From Leptobrachium leishanense (lineage: Eukaryota; Chordata; Amphibia; Anura; Megophryidae): a stretch of 64,000 nt of DNA. Where the stretch lies: NCBI GenBank assembly GCA_009667805.1, contig CM019065.1, positions 17,806,952 through 17,870,951 of the forward strand. The letters are read 5' to 3'. The translations under genes and the position numbers were made by a program. Positions within the stretch are counted from its first letter, which is position 1, and the number at the start of each line of letters is the position of its first letter. The notes under the pieces were generated by a model. The model had not been told where the DNA came from. It searched no databases and saw only the letters and a list, made by a program, of their open reading frames with translations. Positions 10,046 through 20,809 of the stretch are shown here, in pieces.

Positions 10046-10560
10046 GATGGCCTCTGGGTCTGGGCCTTGGGGTCTGGGCCTTGGGGTTTGTGCTCTGGGC
10101 CTTGGGGTCTGGGCCCTGGGTCTGGTCTGGGGTCTGAGCCCTGAGTCTGGCCTGGGGTCTGGGCCCTGGTCCCTGGGTCTGGTCCCTTGGTCTGGGCCTT
10201 GGGGTCTGGTCCATAGGGCTGGGTCTTGGGGCCTGGTCCCTGGGGTCTGGGCCCTGCGTCTAGGCTGGGCCTGGTCCCTGGGGTCTGGACCATGGGGCCT
10301 GGTCCCTGGGTCTGGGCCTCGGGTCTGGCTCTGAGTCTGGTCCCTGGGTCTGGGCCTTGAGGTCTGGGCCCTAGGGTCTGGGCCTTGGGGTCTGGGCCTT
10401 GGGGTCTGGGCCTTGGGGTCTGGGCCTTGGGTCTGGGCTTTGGGGTCTGGGTCTTGGTATCTGGGCCTTGGTGTCTGGGGTCTGGGCCTTGTGGTCTGGG
10501 CCCTGGATCTGGGCCTTGGGATCTGGGCCTTGGGGTCTGGGCCCTGGGGGGGTCTGGGCC
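10046..10560 (+). repeat. 14-bp G-rich tandem array
   Basis: Units of CTGGGCCTTGGGGT and close variants (CTGGGCCCTGGGGT, CTGGTCCCTGGGT) repeat about 36 times. Because 14 is not a multiple of three and the unit lacks stops, all three frames stay open for hundreds of bases; these ORFs are artefacts. G runs of 3-4 separated by 3-4 bases give many potential quadruplexes on the plus strand. Related GCGGGTTC..TTTGGCA sequences flank the array (about 9788 and 10628). Confidence 0.92.
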
Positions 10561-11265
10561 CCTTATGGCAGCATGGGGCGTAATGCCCTGATGGCGGCCC
10601 TGACTGATGCACATCACTTCCGGTGATGCGGGTTCGCTAATTTGGCAATCTCGCTGCCTGGACAGAACACCGGCCCCGTCACAGCATCACAACGCTGCGC
10701 CAGACGCCGGGAGGGACGTCAGTACAGGCACACATACAGGGTTATTCAAAGAGATCGGAATTGCTGGCAAAAAGTATTCAAACGCTGAAATTCAGCCCTG
10801 CCATTCGGTGGTTTCATTCGGCAGGTTTAATCAGATGAATCCCATAGGTTTCAATGTTAAAAATATTCCCGTTTTAATTCAATATCTAATAAACCGTTTA
10901 TTATTTTATTCTGCACCAAAAAGTCTCTTTATTTATAGATTTTTTTAGGATCTTTTAGGCATTTTTTGATTTTTTTTTTTGCAAACTTTTTTCCCATTTT
11001 TTTTAATCGTTTTTTTCTTTTTTCTGTAACAGCCCTTTTTTATTATCATTCTTTTTATATGTAAATTTCAGACATTTTCGCTCAGTAGTTTCTTTGCAAA
11101 CAGCGTTTCACTTTTAAAACATTCACACAAACTGTTTTTTTTTTCCACTCGATTCGTTTGTGGTGTTGGGTTTTTCCGGCGGTTGCTCTGCGCTGTGATC
11201 GGCTCCTGCTCGGGTTTCTCCGGTGTGTTCGGCGGGTTAATCCAGATGTTTTTGTGGGTTTCGGT

Positions 11266-12673
11266 TAGGGTTGCCACCTTTCCTTCAAGCCAAACCCGAA
11301 CACTCTAGGGTTGGGTTCAGGCGGCCATTTTTTTTGTAGTGTATACATTATGGCACGTGGTATACATGGCAGACTGGTGTTATGGCATACTGGTATTATG
11401 GCGGGCATACTGGTATTATGGCACGCTGGTATTATGGCGGGCACATTGGTATTATGGCACGCTGGTATTATGGCGGGCATACTGGTATTCTGGCATGCTG
11501 GTATTATGGCGGGCACACTGGTATTATGGCACGCTGGCCATTTGTTTTGTAGTGTATACATTATGGCACGTGGTATACATGGCAGACTGGTGTTATGGCA
11601 CACTGGTATTATGGTGGGCATACTGGTATTATGGCACGTTGGTATTATGGCGGGCACGCTGGTATTATGGCACGTTGGTATTATGGCGGGCACGCTGGTA
11701 TTATGGCACGCCGGTATTATGGCGGGCACGCTGGTATTATGGCACGCTGGTATTATGGCACGCCGGTATTATGGCACGCCGGTATTATGGCTGACACGCT
11801 GGTATTATTGCAGGCACACTGGTATTATGGCACGCTGGTATTTTGGGTGGCACGCTGGTATTATGCATGGCATGCTGGTATTATGGCTGGCACAATGGAA
11901 TTATGGCTGGCACAATGGAATTATGGCTGGCAGTAGACTGGAATTATGGCTGGCACATTGTAATTATGGCTAGCACAATGGAATTATGGCTGGCAGACTG
12001 GGATCATGGCTGGCACATTGTAGTTAAGGCTGGCAGACTGGTTTTATGGCTGTCAGATTGGGATTATGGCTGGCAGTTTGGGATTATGGCTGGCAGTTTG
12101 GGATTATGGCTGGCAGACTGGGATTATGGCTGGCATATTGGGATTATGGCTGGCAGACTGGTTTTAAGGCTGGCACATTGTAGTTAAGGATGGCAGACTG
12201 GTTTTAAGGCTGGCACATTGTAGTTAAGGATGGCAGACTGGTTTTATGGCTGGCACAGTGGAATTATGGCTGATGCTGCGTTCACTCACACTTGTCTTGG
12301 AGTCGGTGGTCACTGGAGCCGCCCTGCCCTGGAGACGTAGATCTGGACGAGACCAGCAGGAGCCGGAGGACCACCCGTCTTGGGATAGGAGGCGGAAGCA
12401 GGTCCGGGATCGCCGCACGTACACCAGAAGCCGGCGCACGTGCGTGCACGTAAAGGTCACGTGAGTCGTGGCGCCTGTGCGGAACTGGCAGTGGGCGTTG
12501 CGGACGGGCTGCGTCTCAGGTCGTGACAGGGCAACGCTAATGTGTAAGTATGGGGAGGAGATGCCCCGGTACCGGCTCAGAGTCATGTGTCCGGGTGGCA
12601 GAGGGTGAAAAACCCGGATACATGACTCCAAAACCGGACAGTCCAGGTCAAAACCAGACGGGTGGGAACCCTA
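11266..12673. mobile_element. Non-autonomous hAT element carrying a tandem array
   Basis: Ends are TAGGGTTGCCACC and GGTGGGAACCCTA, an inverted pair. Flanking octamers GTTTCGGT (11258-11265) and GTTTTGGT (12674-12681) differ at one base, consistent with an 8-bp hAT target duplication. The target is the interior of the 10737-12874 element, so this is the younger insertion. About 950 bases of its interior are a tandem array; the rest is GC-rich and non-coding. Confidence 0.8.
11330..12285 (+). repeat. Array of GGTATTATGGC-type units inside hAT element
   Basis: Irregular tandem units of about 17-20 bases, first GCACGCTGGTATTATGG, later drifting to GACTGGGATTATGGCTGGCA and GACTGGTTTTATGGCTGGCA. 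A ~220-base block (starting with TAGTGTATACATTATGGCAC) occurs twice, near 11337 and 11551, so the array has also been duplicated in larger segments. Long ORFs here are by-products of the repeat. Confidence 0.9.
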
Positions 12674-12874
12674 GTTTTGGTGTGCGTTCCCTGGGTTTTG
12701 CAATGAGTGTTCGGTGGGTTTGCGGCGACTTTTCCCTGCATTACGGCGGCCCTGTGGTGTTTGCTGAATACACTGCAGGGTTGCCGAAATGGGATCGCCA
12801 AATCACACCAAATTGAAGAGAACGAAAAGTCACCGAACGTGCAGTGACTTTTCAATTCTCTTTGAATAACCCTG

Positions 12875-13071
12875 ATAGTGCGCTCGTCTGACACCAACCT
12901 AAAAAGTGTGACTCTCCATGACAGGTTCACGCTTTGCAGCACTGACTGCGCTCTGCGAGGCGGCCACACGGGTGTCAGAGTGGAGGGAACGTCCACTGTC
13001 CGGTCACTCCTTCCCTCAAAGAACGCTTGTGTGACGCAGCCTAAGCAGGTTTGTGGATGGACCTCTGAATC
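12875..13071. other. Short unassigned spacer
   Basis: Between the TIR element and the tRNA-like sequence. No recognised motif. Confidence 0.3.
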
Positions 13072-13147
13072 GCTGCTGTGGCTCACTTGGTTAATGTGCC
13101 GATCTACTAAACAGCTGCTCCTGCGTTCAAATCTCAGGGTGTGTTGT
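13072..13147 (+). tRNA. tRNA-like sequence (SINE head or tRNA pseudogene)
   Basis: TGGCTCACTTGG at 13079 fits the A box and GTTCAAATC at 13125 fits the B box of RNA polymerase III promoters, at the spacing found in tRNAs. The T arm folds (CCTGCG loop TTCAAAT CTCAGG with one mismatch) and a GGC/GCC D stem is possible, but the acceptor stem does not pair. It is therefore not a functional tRNA. Confidence 0.4.
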
Positions 13148-13154
13148 TTTTTAC

Positions 13155-14392
13155 GAGTCTACCTCTGCCATTAATTTTATTATACAATGATAATGCGGCT
13201 ATTATTATTATAGTATTATATTGTGAATGATAGCAGAATTATCATCATGTCATTAATATTAATAATTATAATGCTATTAATCACAATACAATCCTATAAT
13301 AATAATAATAATAATAATAATAGCTGCATTATCATTGTATAATAATAATAATATCTGCTTTATCAATATATAATAATAATAATAATATGTGCTTTATCAA
13401 TGTATAATAATAATAATAATAATAATAGCTGCTTTATTGTATAATAATAATAATAGCTGTTTTATCACTGTATAATAATAATAGCTGCTTTATCATTGTG
13501 TAATAATAATAATAATAGCTGCTTTATCACTGTATAATAATAATAATAATAATAGCTGCTTTATCAATGTATAATAACAATAATAATAATAGCTGCATTT
13601 TCATTGTATAATAATAATAATAATAATAATAATAGCTGCTTTATCATTGTGTAATAATAATAATAATAGCTGCTTTATCATTGTGTAATAATAATAATAG
13701 TAGTAGTATCTGTTTTATCATTGTGTAATAATAATAGCTGCATTTTCATTGTATAATAATAATAGTAGTAGTATCTGTTTTATCATTGTGTAATAATAAT
13801 AGCTGCATTTTCATTGTATAATAATAATAATAATAATAGCTGCTTTATCATTGTGTAATAATAATAATAGCTGCTTTATCTTTGTATAATAATAATAATA
13901 ATAATAGCTGCTTTATCACTATAATAATAATAATATCTGCTTTATCAATGTATAATAATAATAATAGCTGCTTTATCATTGTATAATAATAATAATAATA
14001 TCTGCTTTATCAATGTATAATAATAATAATAATAGCTGCTTTATCAATGTATAATAATAATAATAATAATAGCTGCATTTTCATTGTATAATAATAATAA
14101 TAATTGCTGCATTTTCATTGTATAATAATAATAATAACTGCTTTATCATTGTGTAATAATAATAATAGCTGCTTTATCATTGTATAATAATAGTAATAAT
14201 AATAGCTGCTTTATCATTGTGTAATAATAATAATAATAATAATAATAGCTGCTTTATCACTGTAAAATAATAATAATAGCTGCTTTATCATTGTGTAATA
14301 ATAATAATAATAATAGCTGCTTTATCTTTGTATAATAATAATAATAGCTGCTTTATCTTTGTGTAATAATAATAATAGCTGCTTTATCACTG

Positions 14393-14423
<31 letters not shown>

Positions 14424-14858
14424 GCTGCTTTTCACTGTATAATAATAATAATAATAATAGCAACTTTATCATTGTGTAATAATAATAATAATAGCTGCTT
14501 TATCAATGTGTAATAATAATAATAATATCTGCTTTATCATTGTATAATAATAATAATAATAATAGCTGCTTTATCATTGTGTAATAATAATAATAATAGC
14601 TGCTTTATCACTGTGTAATAATAATAATAATAATATCTGCTTTATCATTGTATAATAATAATAATAATATTAACAGCTGCTTTATCATTGTGTAATAATA
14701 ATAGCTGCTTTATCATTGTATAATAATAATAATAATAGCTGCTTTATCAATGTGTAATAATAATAATAATAGCTGCTTTATCATTGTGTAATAATAGTAA
14801 TAGCTGCTTTATCATTGTGTAATAATAATAATAATAATATTAGCTGCTTTATCATTGT

Positions 14859-14891
<33 letters not shown>

Positions 14892-14955
14892 TCTGCTTTA
14901 TCAATGTATAATAATAATAATAATAATATCTGCTTTATCAATGTATTATTATTAT
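13155..14955 (+). repeat. TAA-rich minisatellite, left block
   Basis: Units of variable length, each a (TAA)3-10 run followed by TAGCTGCTTTATCATTGTG or a near variant. Same array as 16478-17215. The first ~60 bases are in inverted orientation (the CTACCTCTGCC edge at 13158 is the reverse of GGCAGAGGTA at 17214), with an inversion point near 13200-13300. No coding content. Confidence 0.93.
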
Positions 14956-16477
14956 TATTATTATTCTTTATTTATAAAGCGCCAGCATATTCCGCAGCGC
15001 TGTACAATAAGCACAGTATAGACAGGGTTACAATACATTGAACAACATTTGACAAACAGTACAGGAGGAGATGAGGGCCCTATTCCCGTAGGAACTCACA
15101 ATCTGGAGGGTTGGGGTTGGAAACAGGAGGAGAGGACTGTAAGGTTAGAGTGATTGATGATTGTGTCAGTGAGTTGGGTGGTAGGCTTCCCTAAATAGGA
15201 ACGTTTTAAGGGAGCGTTTGAAGGAAGAGAAGTTAGGGGAAAGTCTGACAGTATGAGGGAGAGCGTTCCAGAGAGTGGGGGCTGCGCGTGAGAAATCCTG
15301 CAGTCTATCATGGGAAGAGGTGATGCGGTGAGAAGCTAGGCGCAGGTCACTGTTTGACCTTAGGGAGCGGGCTGGGGTGTATTTGGTGATTAGTGGGACA
15401 GGTAGTGGGGAGCTGAGTTAGTGAGGGTTTTGTAGGTAAGGATAAGGATTTTGAACTTAATTCTGCAGTGGATGGGGAGCCAGTGAAGGGACTCGCAGAG
15501 GGGAGCGGCAGAGACAGAGCGGCGGTGAGGTGAATTAGTCTGGCGGAGGCGTTCAGGATGGATTGTAGGGGGAGAGGCGGGACAGAGGGAGGCCAGATAA
15601 GAGATTATTGCAATAGTCGAGTCGGGAGATTACCAGGGCGTGTATGAGTTGTTTGGTGGCGACAGCGGTAAGAAATGGCCGAATTCTGGAAATATTACGC
15701 AGTTGGTATCGGCAGGAGGAGGAAAGAGACTTGATGTGGGGATGAAGGAAGAGCAGAGTCAAGTTAAGTAACTCCAAGACAGCGACTTGGTTTGATGGGG
15801 AAATGGTGATACCCTCCACCGTGATAGAGAAGTCAGGAGGTGGGGAGGCATTGGAGGGAGGAATAAGTAGGAGTTCAGTCTTCGACATGTTGATCTTTAG
15901 GTGGTGGGAGGCCATCCAGGAGGAGATGCCAGATAAACAGTCACTGACTTTTGAAAGGACAGGGGGAGAGAGATCAGGGGTAGAGAGGTAGATCTGAGTG
16001 TCATCAGCGTAGAGGTGGTAATTGAAGCCAAAGCTGTTGATGATTTTGCCCAGGGAGGAGGTGTAGATGGAAAAGAGCAGAGGACCAAGGACAGAGCCTT
16101 GAGGTACACCAACAGATAGAGGCAATGAGGAGGAGGAGTTACCAGCAAAGGACACACAGAAGGACCTGTTGGATAAATAGGATTCGACCCAAGCGAGTGC
16201 AGTGTCACCGAGACCCAGAGAGTTGAGGGTCTGTAGAAGGAGGGGGTGGTCAACAGTGTCAAAAGCAGCCGAGAGGTCAAGCAGGATGAGAATAGAATAG
16301 TGGCCGTGTTTTTTAGCAGTTAGGAGGTCGTTGGTGACTTTGGTGGAGGGCAGTTTCAGTTGAGTGTAGGGGACGGAAGCCAGATTGCAGGGGGTCAAGT
16401 AGGGAATTGGAGGACAGGAAGAGGGAGAGGCGGTTGAAGACTAGTTTTTCTAAGAGCTTTGATGTGAAGGGAAGCAT
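14947..16477 (-). mobile_element. L2 LINE, 5'-truncated, inserted in TAA array
   Basis: Minus-strand L2-type element. Its 3' end is recognisable (TGTACAGCGCTGCGGAATATG, then GGCGCTTTATAAATAAAG and a (TAA)n tail at 14947-14970), and its 5' side is truncated inside the RT at 16477. The motif AATGTAT flanks both ends (about 14940-14946 and 16478-16484), a plausible target duplication. The same array continues on both sides, so the L2 landed in a pre-existing array. Confidence 0.9.
15553..16470 (-). CDS. L2 reverse transcriptase fragment
   Basis: Minus-strand translation gives [15 protein letters not shown] (near 16400), [16 protein letters not shown] (first catalytic Asp), [14 protein letters not shown] and YADDTQIYL (catalytic Asp pair), all hallmark L2 RT blocks. 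A small indel near 16320 splits the first ~50 codons from the rest, and the C-terminus is frameshifted below 15553. The C-terminal block ([18 protein letters not shown]) is readable near 15180-15260. The copy cannot encode a working protein. Confidence 0.88.
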
Positions 16478-16510
16478 AATGTATAATAATAATAGCTGCT
16501 TTATCACTGT

Positions 16511-16543
<33 letters not shown>

Positions 16544-16890
16544 GCTGCTTTATCATTGTATAATAATAATAGCTGCTTTATCATTGTATAATAATAGCTG
16601 CTTTATCAATGTGTAATAATAATAATAATAGCTGCTTTATCATTGTATAATAATAATAGCTGCTTTATCAATGTGTAATAATAATAATAATAGCTGCTTT
16701 ATCATTGTATAATAATAATAGCTGCTTTATCAATGTGTAATAATAATAATAATAGCTGCTTTATCATTCTGTAATAATAATAATAATAGCTGCTTTATCA
16801 TTGTGTAATAATAATAATAATAATAATAATAATAGCTGCTTTATCATTGTGTAATAATAATAATAATATTAATAGCTGCTTTATCATTGT

Positions 16891-16923
<33 letters not shown>

Positions 16924-17215
16924 TCTGCTTTATCAATGTATAATAATAATAACTGCTTTATCATTGTATAACAATAATAATAATAATAGCTGCATTATCA
17001 CTGTATAATAATAATAATAATAATAATAACTGCTTTATCATTGTATAACAATAATAATAATAATAGCTGCATTATCACTGTATAATAATAATAATAATAA
17101 TAATAGCTGCTTTATCACTGTATAATAATAATAATAATAATAATAGCTGCTTTATCACTGTATAATAATAATAATAATAGCTGCTTTATCACTGTATATA
17201 ATAATAATAATCCAG
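16478..17215 (+). repeat. TAA-rich minisatellite, right block
   Basis: Continues the array left of the L2 insertion: (TAA)n followed by TAGCTGCTTTATCA. Near 16555-16760 a unit pair repeats almost exactly, so local duplication has been recent. It ends at TCCAGGCAGAGGTAAATG. Confidence 0.93.
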
Positions 17216-17378
17216 GCAGAGGTAAATGAAAATCGAGCAGAAACCAGTGTTCAGCGTTATTGTGTTTATTGTTGTTCGTTACGTTAAAGTTGATTTGAAA
17301 GAAAAAAAAGTGGAGGTCACTTGTTTCCTGTGGAGCTCCACTCTGCACCCAGATCCCCTTGTCTGCAGCCTAAACCTT

Positions 17379-17585
17379 TGTAGTATATCATAGTGTTATA
17401 TCTATCCACCACTAGAGGGCGCATGTTGTAGGTATTATCTGTGTTCCTGTTTATTGTAAATAAAGTTTCCTGATCACATGGTAGAGTTCTAAGGCAGCGT
17501 GCAGACGCTGTGTGCAGCTCCTGTAAATAAAGAATAAGAACCTTCCACAGCCTGTCTCTGCTTTCAAAGATATGGAGATATCACA
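17379..17585 (+). repeat. 5' LTR (207 bp)
   Basis: Starts TGTAGTATATCA and ends GGAGATATCACA. Contains two AATAAAG signals (GTAAATAAAGTTTCC and GTAAATAAAGAATAAG) that could end transcripts, and the CACTAGAGGGCGC block common in amphibian LTRs. Matches the 3' LTR base for base as far as I compared. Confidence 0.95.
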
Positions 17586-17586
17586 T

Positions 17587-17599
17587 TGGCGACGAGGGT
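17587..17599 (+). promoter_or_regulatory. Primer binding site, tRNA-Ser type
   Basis: TGGCGACGAGGGT, one base after the LTR, is complementary to the 3' end of vertebrate tRNA-Ser(GCT), which ends CCTCGTCG plus CCA. This primer is used by Mag-type Ty3/gypsy elements. It sets the start of minus-strand DNA synthesis. Confidence 0.8.
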
Positions 17600-17647
17600 A
17601 AACAGGTTGTACTGTGGAACGTGTATGTGCAGTTGCAAGGTCTGCAG

Positions 17648-17685
<38 letters not shown>

Positions 17686-17724
17686 AACAGAAGAAACTAC
17701 AAGGACGTGAATTGCTGAGACAGA

Positions 17725-19136
17725 ATGGCTGCTCTTGTGGGAACAGTGAGCCCCTTTGACTGTGAGTTGCAATCGTGGGACGAATATATTGAAGTGTTGG
17801 ACTATTTCTTTTCAAGCTAATGAGATTACTGATGCTGGTAAGAGGAAAGCAGTGTTATTAAGCGGGGTCGGCGCGTCAACTTATAGCTGAGAAGTTTGCT
17901 GTGTCCTATGACGCCAGCAGAGAAAACATATCAGGAACTTGTCGTCGTGCTCAAAGCCCATATAATCCAAAACCAAGTGAAATTGTGCAGAGATATAAAT
18001 TTAATTCACGCACACGGCATACTGGCGAGAAGGTGGCTGCTTATGTGGCGGAGTTGAAAAAGTTAGCACAGTATTGTGAATACGGGCCTACACTACCACA
18101 AATGCTGTGGGACAGGCTGGTGTGTGGAGTAAACGACAACAGGATGCAGAGACGGCTGTTGTCAGAAGTGGATTTAACCTTTGAAAAGGCTCTTACTATG
18201 TGTCTGGCGATGGAGTCGGCTGACAGAAATATAAAAGATCTCCAAGGCTTCTCTGGGGATGAAGAATCACAGTCTCAAAGGTCTCATCAGGGACAATCGG
18301 TGGTGCATAATGTGGGTGCAGTGGATAAGAGGGGGTGGAAGACGGACTATGAGTGTTTCAGGTGCAAAGGGAATCATGCACCCCACGAATGCAAATTTAT
18401 AAATGAACTGTGCCACCATTGTCAGAAACGTGGACACATCAAGCGGGCGTGCAAATCCAAGCACGCGATGCAGAGTCACAAAACCCCATTTCAAGGACTG
18501 AGGGGGGAGAGGAAAGGAAAGGAGAAGGCTGGGAGGTCGCATTTAGTGAAAGAAGAAGACGTTAGTGAGACAGAAGATGCAGGTGACATAAACACGATAT
18601 ACAGTGTCTCACATAAAATGCCTAAAGTGGCTCCTATTCTACAGAAGTTAAAGGTGAATGGCATGAACATCGAATTTGAGGTGGACACAGGTTGTGGCAT
18701 TACAATTATTAGCAAAAAGCAATACTCTAAGCTATGGAAAAACACCGACATACCAGAGTGGGAACCATGCAACCTGACATTAAAAACATATACAGGTGAG
18801 AAGGAGGGCCTTGCGGTGATATTTGGGGTGAAGAAGTTTCACACATACTTGTATGGGAGACAATTCACCATTGTTACAGATCATAAACCACTGATCTCAT
18901 TATTTAATGAACTGAAGGAGGTTCCACAAATGGCCTCGCCACGCATTCAAAGATGGGCTGTGACATTATGTGGATATGAGTACTCCATCGTGTACAAAGC
19001 AGGCAAGGATCATCAAAATGCTGATGGCTTGAGCCGTTGCCAGTCGCGGAAACAGGGGTGGAGACGCCTGCGGAGGAAGAGAGAGTACTTCTATTGGAAG
19101 AAAATGGCGTACCATTGGTTAAAGCCGACCAGGTGA
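17725..19136 (+). CDS. gag-protease with fused RNase H end (RT deleted)
   Basis: Gag starts at the ATG at 17725 (MAALVGTVSPFD); an indel near 17813 shifts it into the long frame 17901-19136. In that frame two CCHC knuckles occur, CFRCKGNHAPHEC (about 18352) and CHHCQKRGHIKRAC (about 18408), for RNA packaging. A retropepsin active site follows with VDTGCG (about 18675). Near 18795 the protein passes directly from a post-protease KTYTGE block to EGLAVIFGVKKFH and TDHKPL of RNase H, so the RT fingers and palm are absent while frame is kept. It loses frame again near 19040. A run of about 40 A residues lies at 17651-17692, before gag. Confidence 0.88.
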
Positions 19137-20190
19137 GGAAATGGACAGATAAAGATACCGTTTTAGCACGGGTTAGAGAGTTCGTTCTCAGAGGATGGCC
19201 AAAAAGAGTGGAGAAATCAGTGTTTGGAGCGTATGTGAAAAGGAAGGAGGAACTTAGTGTGGAGGCAGGTTGTGTCTTGTGGGGTGCCCGTGTGGTCATT
19301 CCACCCCCAGGTCGCACAGACCTACTGAAGCACTTACACACGACTCACCCAGGAATAATCAGGATGAAGGGGCTGGCGCGGAGCTATATGTGGTGGCCGA
19401 AGATGGATGCCGATATAGAAGCAATGGTAAAAACTTGCACCATGTGCCAAGAAAATAGAAATTCTCCCCAGTGTGCACCTTTACATCCTTGGGAAGTACC
19501 AAACCTTCCATGGAGAAGACTTCACATTGATTATGCGGGCCGTGGATGGGCAAGATGTTTTTGATTTTGGTGGATGCTTACTCTAAATGGATAGAGGCGT
19601 ACCCGTTAAGTAAATCCACCTCCGCAGTGACTATTCAATGCCTCAGACAGAGCTTTAGCCAGCATGGAATTCCCGAAAATGGTGGTGTCGGACAATGGCA
19701 CCAGTTTTACGAGTATGGAGTTTCAAGAATTCATGGCTCGCAATGGTATTAAGCACGTGACCACAGCGCCTTACCATGCAGCGTCCAATGGACTGGCCGA
19801 AAGGCGGTGCAGACATTTAAAGGGCTGATAAAAAAAAGTTCAGGAGATTCCATGGAGGTCAAGATGGCCAGAGCGTTGTTTAGTTACAGGATAACTCCTC
19901 AGTCCACGACTGGAAAATCACCTGCAGAGCTCTTGTGTGGGAGGAAATTGCGTTCCACGTTGGATCTCATACATCCGGATTTTAAAGGCCAGGTGCAAGA
20001 AAAGCAGGTGAAGCAAAAACTTTATCATGATCAACATGCCAAGGAGAGACATCTGCGGGAAGGTGACAAAGTATACACTAGAAATTTTGGTGTGGGACCT
20101 TCCTGGATTCCGGGACTGTTCAGACGCAGACAGGTCCTGTGTCATGCACTGTTGCACTTGGAAATGGCCAGATTGTGCGTCGTCACATAG
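19037..20190 (+). CDS. Ty3/gypsy integrase, broken by three indels
   Basis: The first frame (19037-19564) has the zinc-binding domain HTTHPGIIRMKG ... CTMCQENR (HHCC). The core then lies in two further frames: ILVDAYSKWIEAYP with the first Asp (about 19570), VVSDNGTSF with the second (about 19685) and GLAER with the Glu (about 19795). The C-terminal part is ORF 19807-20190 with FSYRITPQSTTGKSPAELL. Frame changes fall near 19545, 19675 and 19806, each a single-base length difference. All catalytic residues are still visible. Integrase would join element ends to target DNA. Confidence 0.88.
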
Positions 20191-20585
20191 ATCAGGTGAG
20201 AAATAGACATGTTGCATATCCAGAGGATCTACAGAGTTTAGCGGAACCATTAACGCAAGATATGGAGATTTTGGCTCCCCTTTCCGGTGTTGTACTTGCA
20301 GAAGCCGGGAAGAGGACAGATGGAGGGGGAGCTTGTCACAGAGAAATCATCAGAGACTGCTCATGTGGAGGGGGAGCAAGAATTACGGCGATCCACCAGA
20401 ACAAAGAAAGCACCAACTTATCTACAGGATTATACTTAGCTTAGTAGTGAGTTCCCCAGCCACAGGACAAGAATGCGTCCTGGAACTCACTGGGACGGAG
20501 GTAGTCTACCCAACGTCTCAAGTTTAGTGGGAGTTTTTCTGTGCCTAGGGTCATGTGGGGTGGTATTTTTGAAACTAGTGTTATC

Positions 20586-20597
20586 AGAGGGAAGGGA
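20586..20597 (+). promoter_or_regulatory. Polypurine tract
   Basis: AGAGGGAAGGGA immediately precedes the 3' LTR and is the expected primer for plus-strand DNA synthesis. Confidence 0.85.
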
Positions 20598-20804
20598 TGT
20601 AGTATATCATAGTGTTATATCTATCCACCACTAGAGGGCGCATGTTGTAGGTATTATCTGTGTTCCTGTTTATTGTAAATAAAGTTTCCTGATCACATGG
20701 TAGAGTTCTAAGGCAGCGTGCAGACGCTGTGTGCAGCTCCTGTAAATAAAGAATAAGAACCTTCCACAGCCTGTCTCTGCTTTCAAAGATATGGAGATAT
20801 CACA
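20598..20804 (+). repeat. 3' LTR (207 bp)
   Basis: Same length and sequence as the 5' LTR. Followed directly by the target duplication ACCTT. Confidence 0.95.
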
Positions 20805-20809
20805 ACCTT

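Larger units (their letters stand above)
10737..12874. mobile_element. Non-autonomous DNA transposon, TIR CAGGGTTATTCAAAGAGA, interrupted
   Basis: Starts CAGGGTTATTCAAAGAGAT and ends with its inverse TCTCTTTGAATAACCCTG. A second copy in opposite orientation lies at 51540-52332 and is uninterrupted; internal sequences match (GCAAACAGCGTTTCACTTTT and AATCCAGATGTTTTTG blocks). Minus the hAT insertion at 11266-12673, this copy is about 720 bases, similar to the 793-base sister. ATA flanks both ends, but the other copy lacks such a duplication, so the superfamily stays open. Confidence 0.85.
17379..20804 (+). mobile_element. Complete Ty3/gypsy (Mag-like) element lacking reverse transcriptase
   Basis: 3426 bases bounded by two 207-base LTRs that are identical by eye, inside a 5-bp target duplication ACCTT (17374-17378 and 20805-20809). 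It has a tRNA-Ser type primer binding site, gag with two zinc knuckles, protease, the end of RNase H, integrase with an HHCC domain, and a polypurine tract. The whole RT polymerase domain is missing through a deletion that keeps frame. Several one-base length differences break gag and pol. Identical LTRs mean recent insertion, so it probably moved with proteins supplied by a relative. Confidence 0.93.

Noticed and set aside
9910..10617. 235-codon Pro/Gln-rich ORF on the minus strand and overlapping ORFs
   Set aside because: Translation of the 14-bp array in all frames; no conserved domain and no splice or promoter support.
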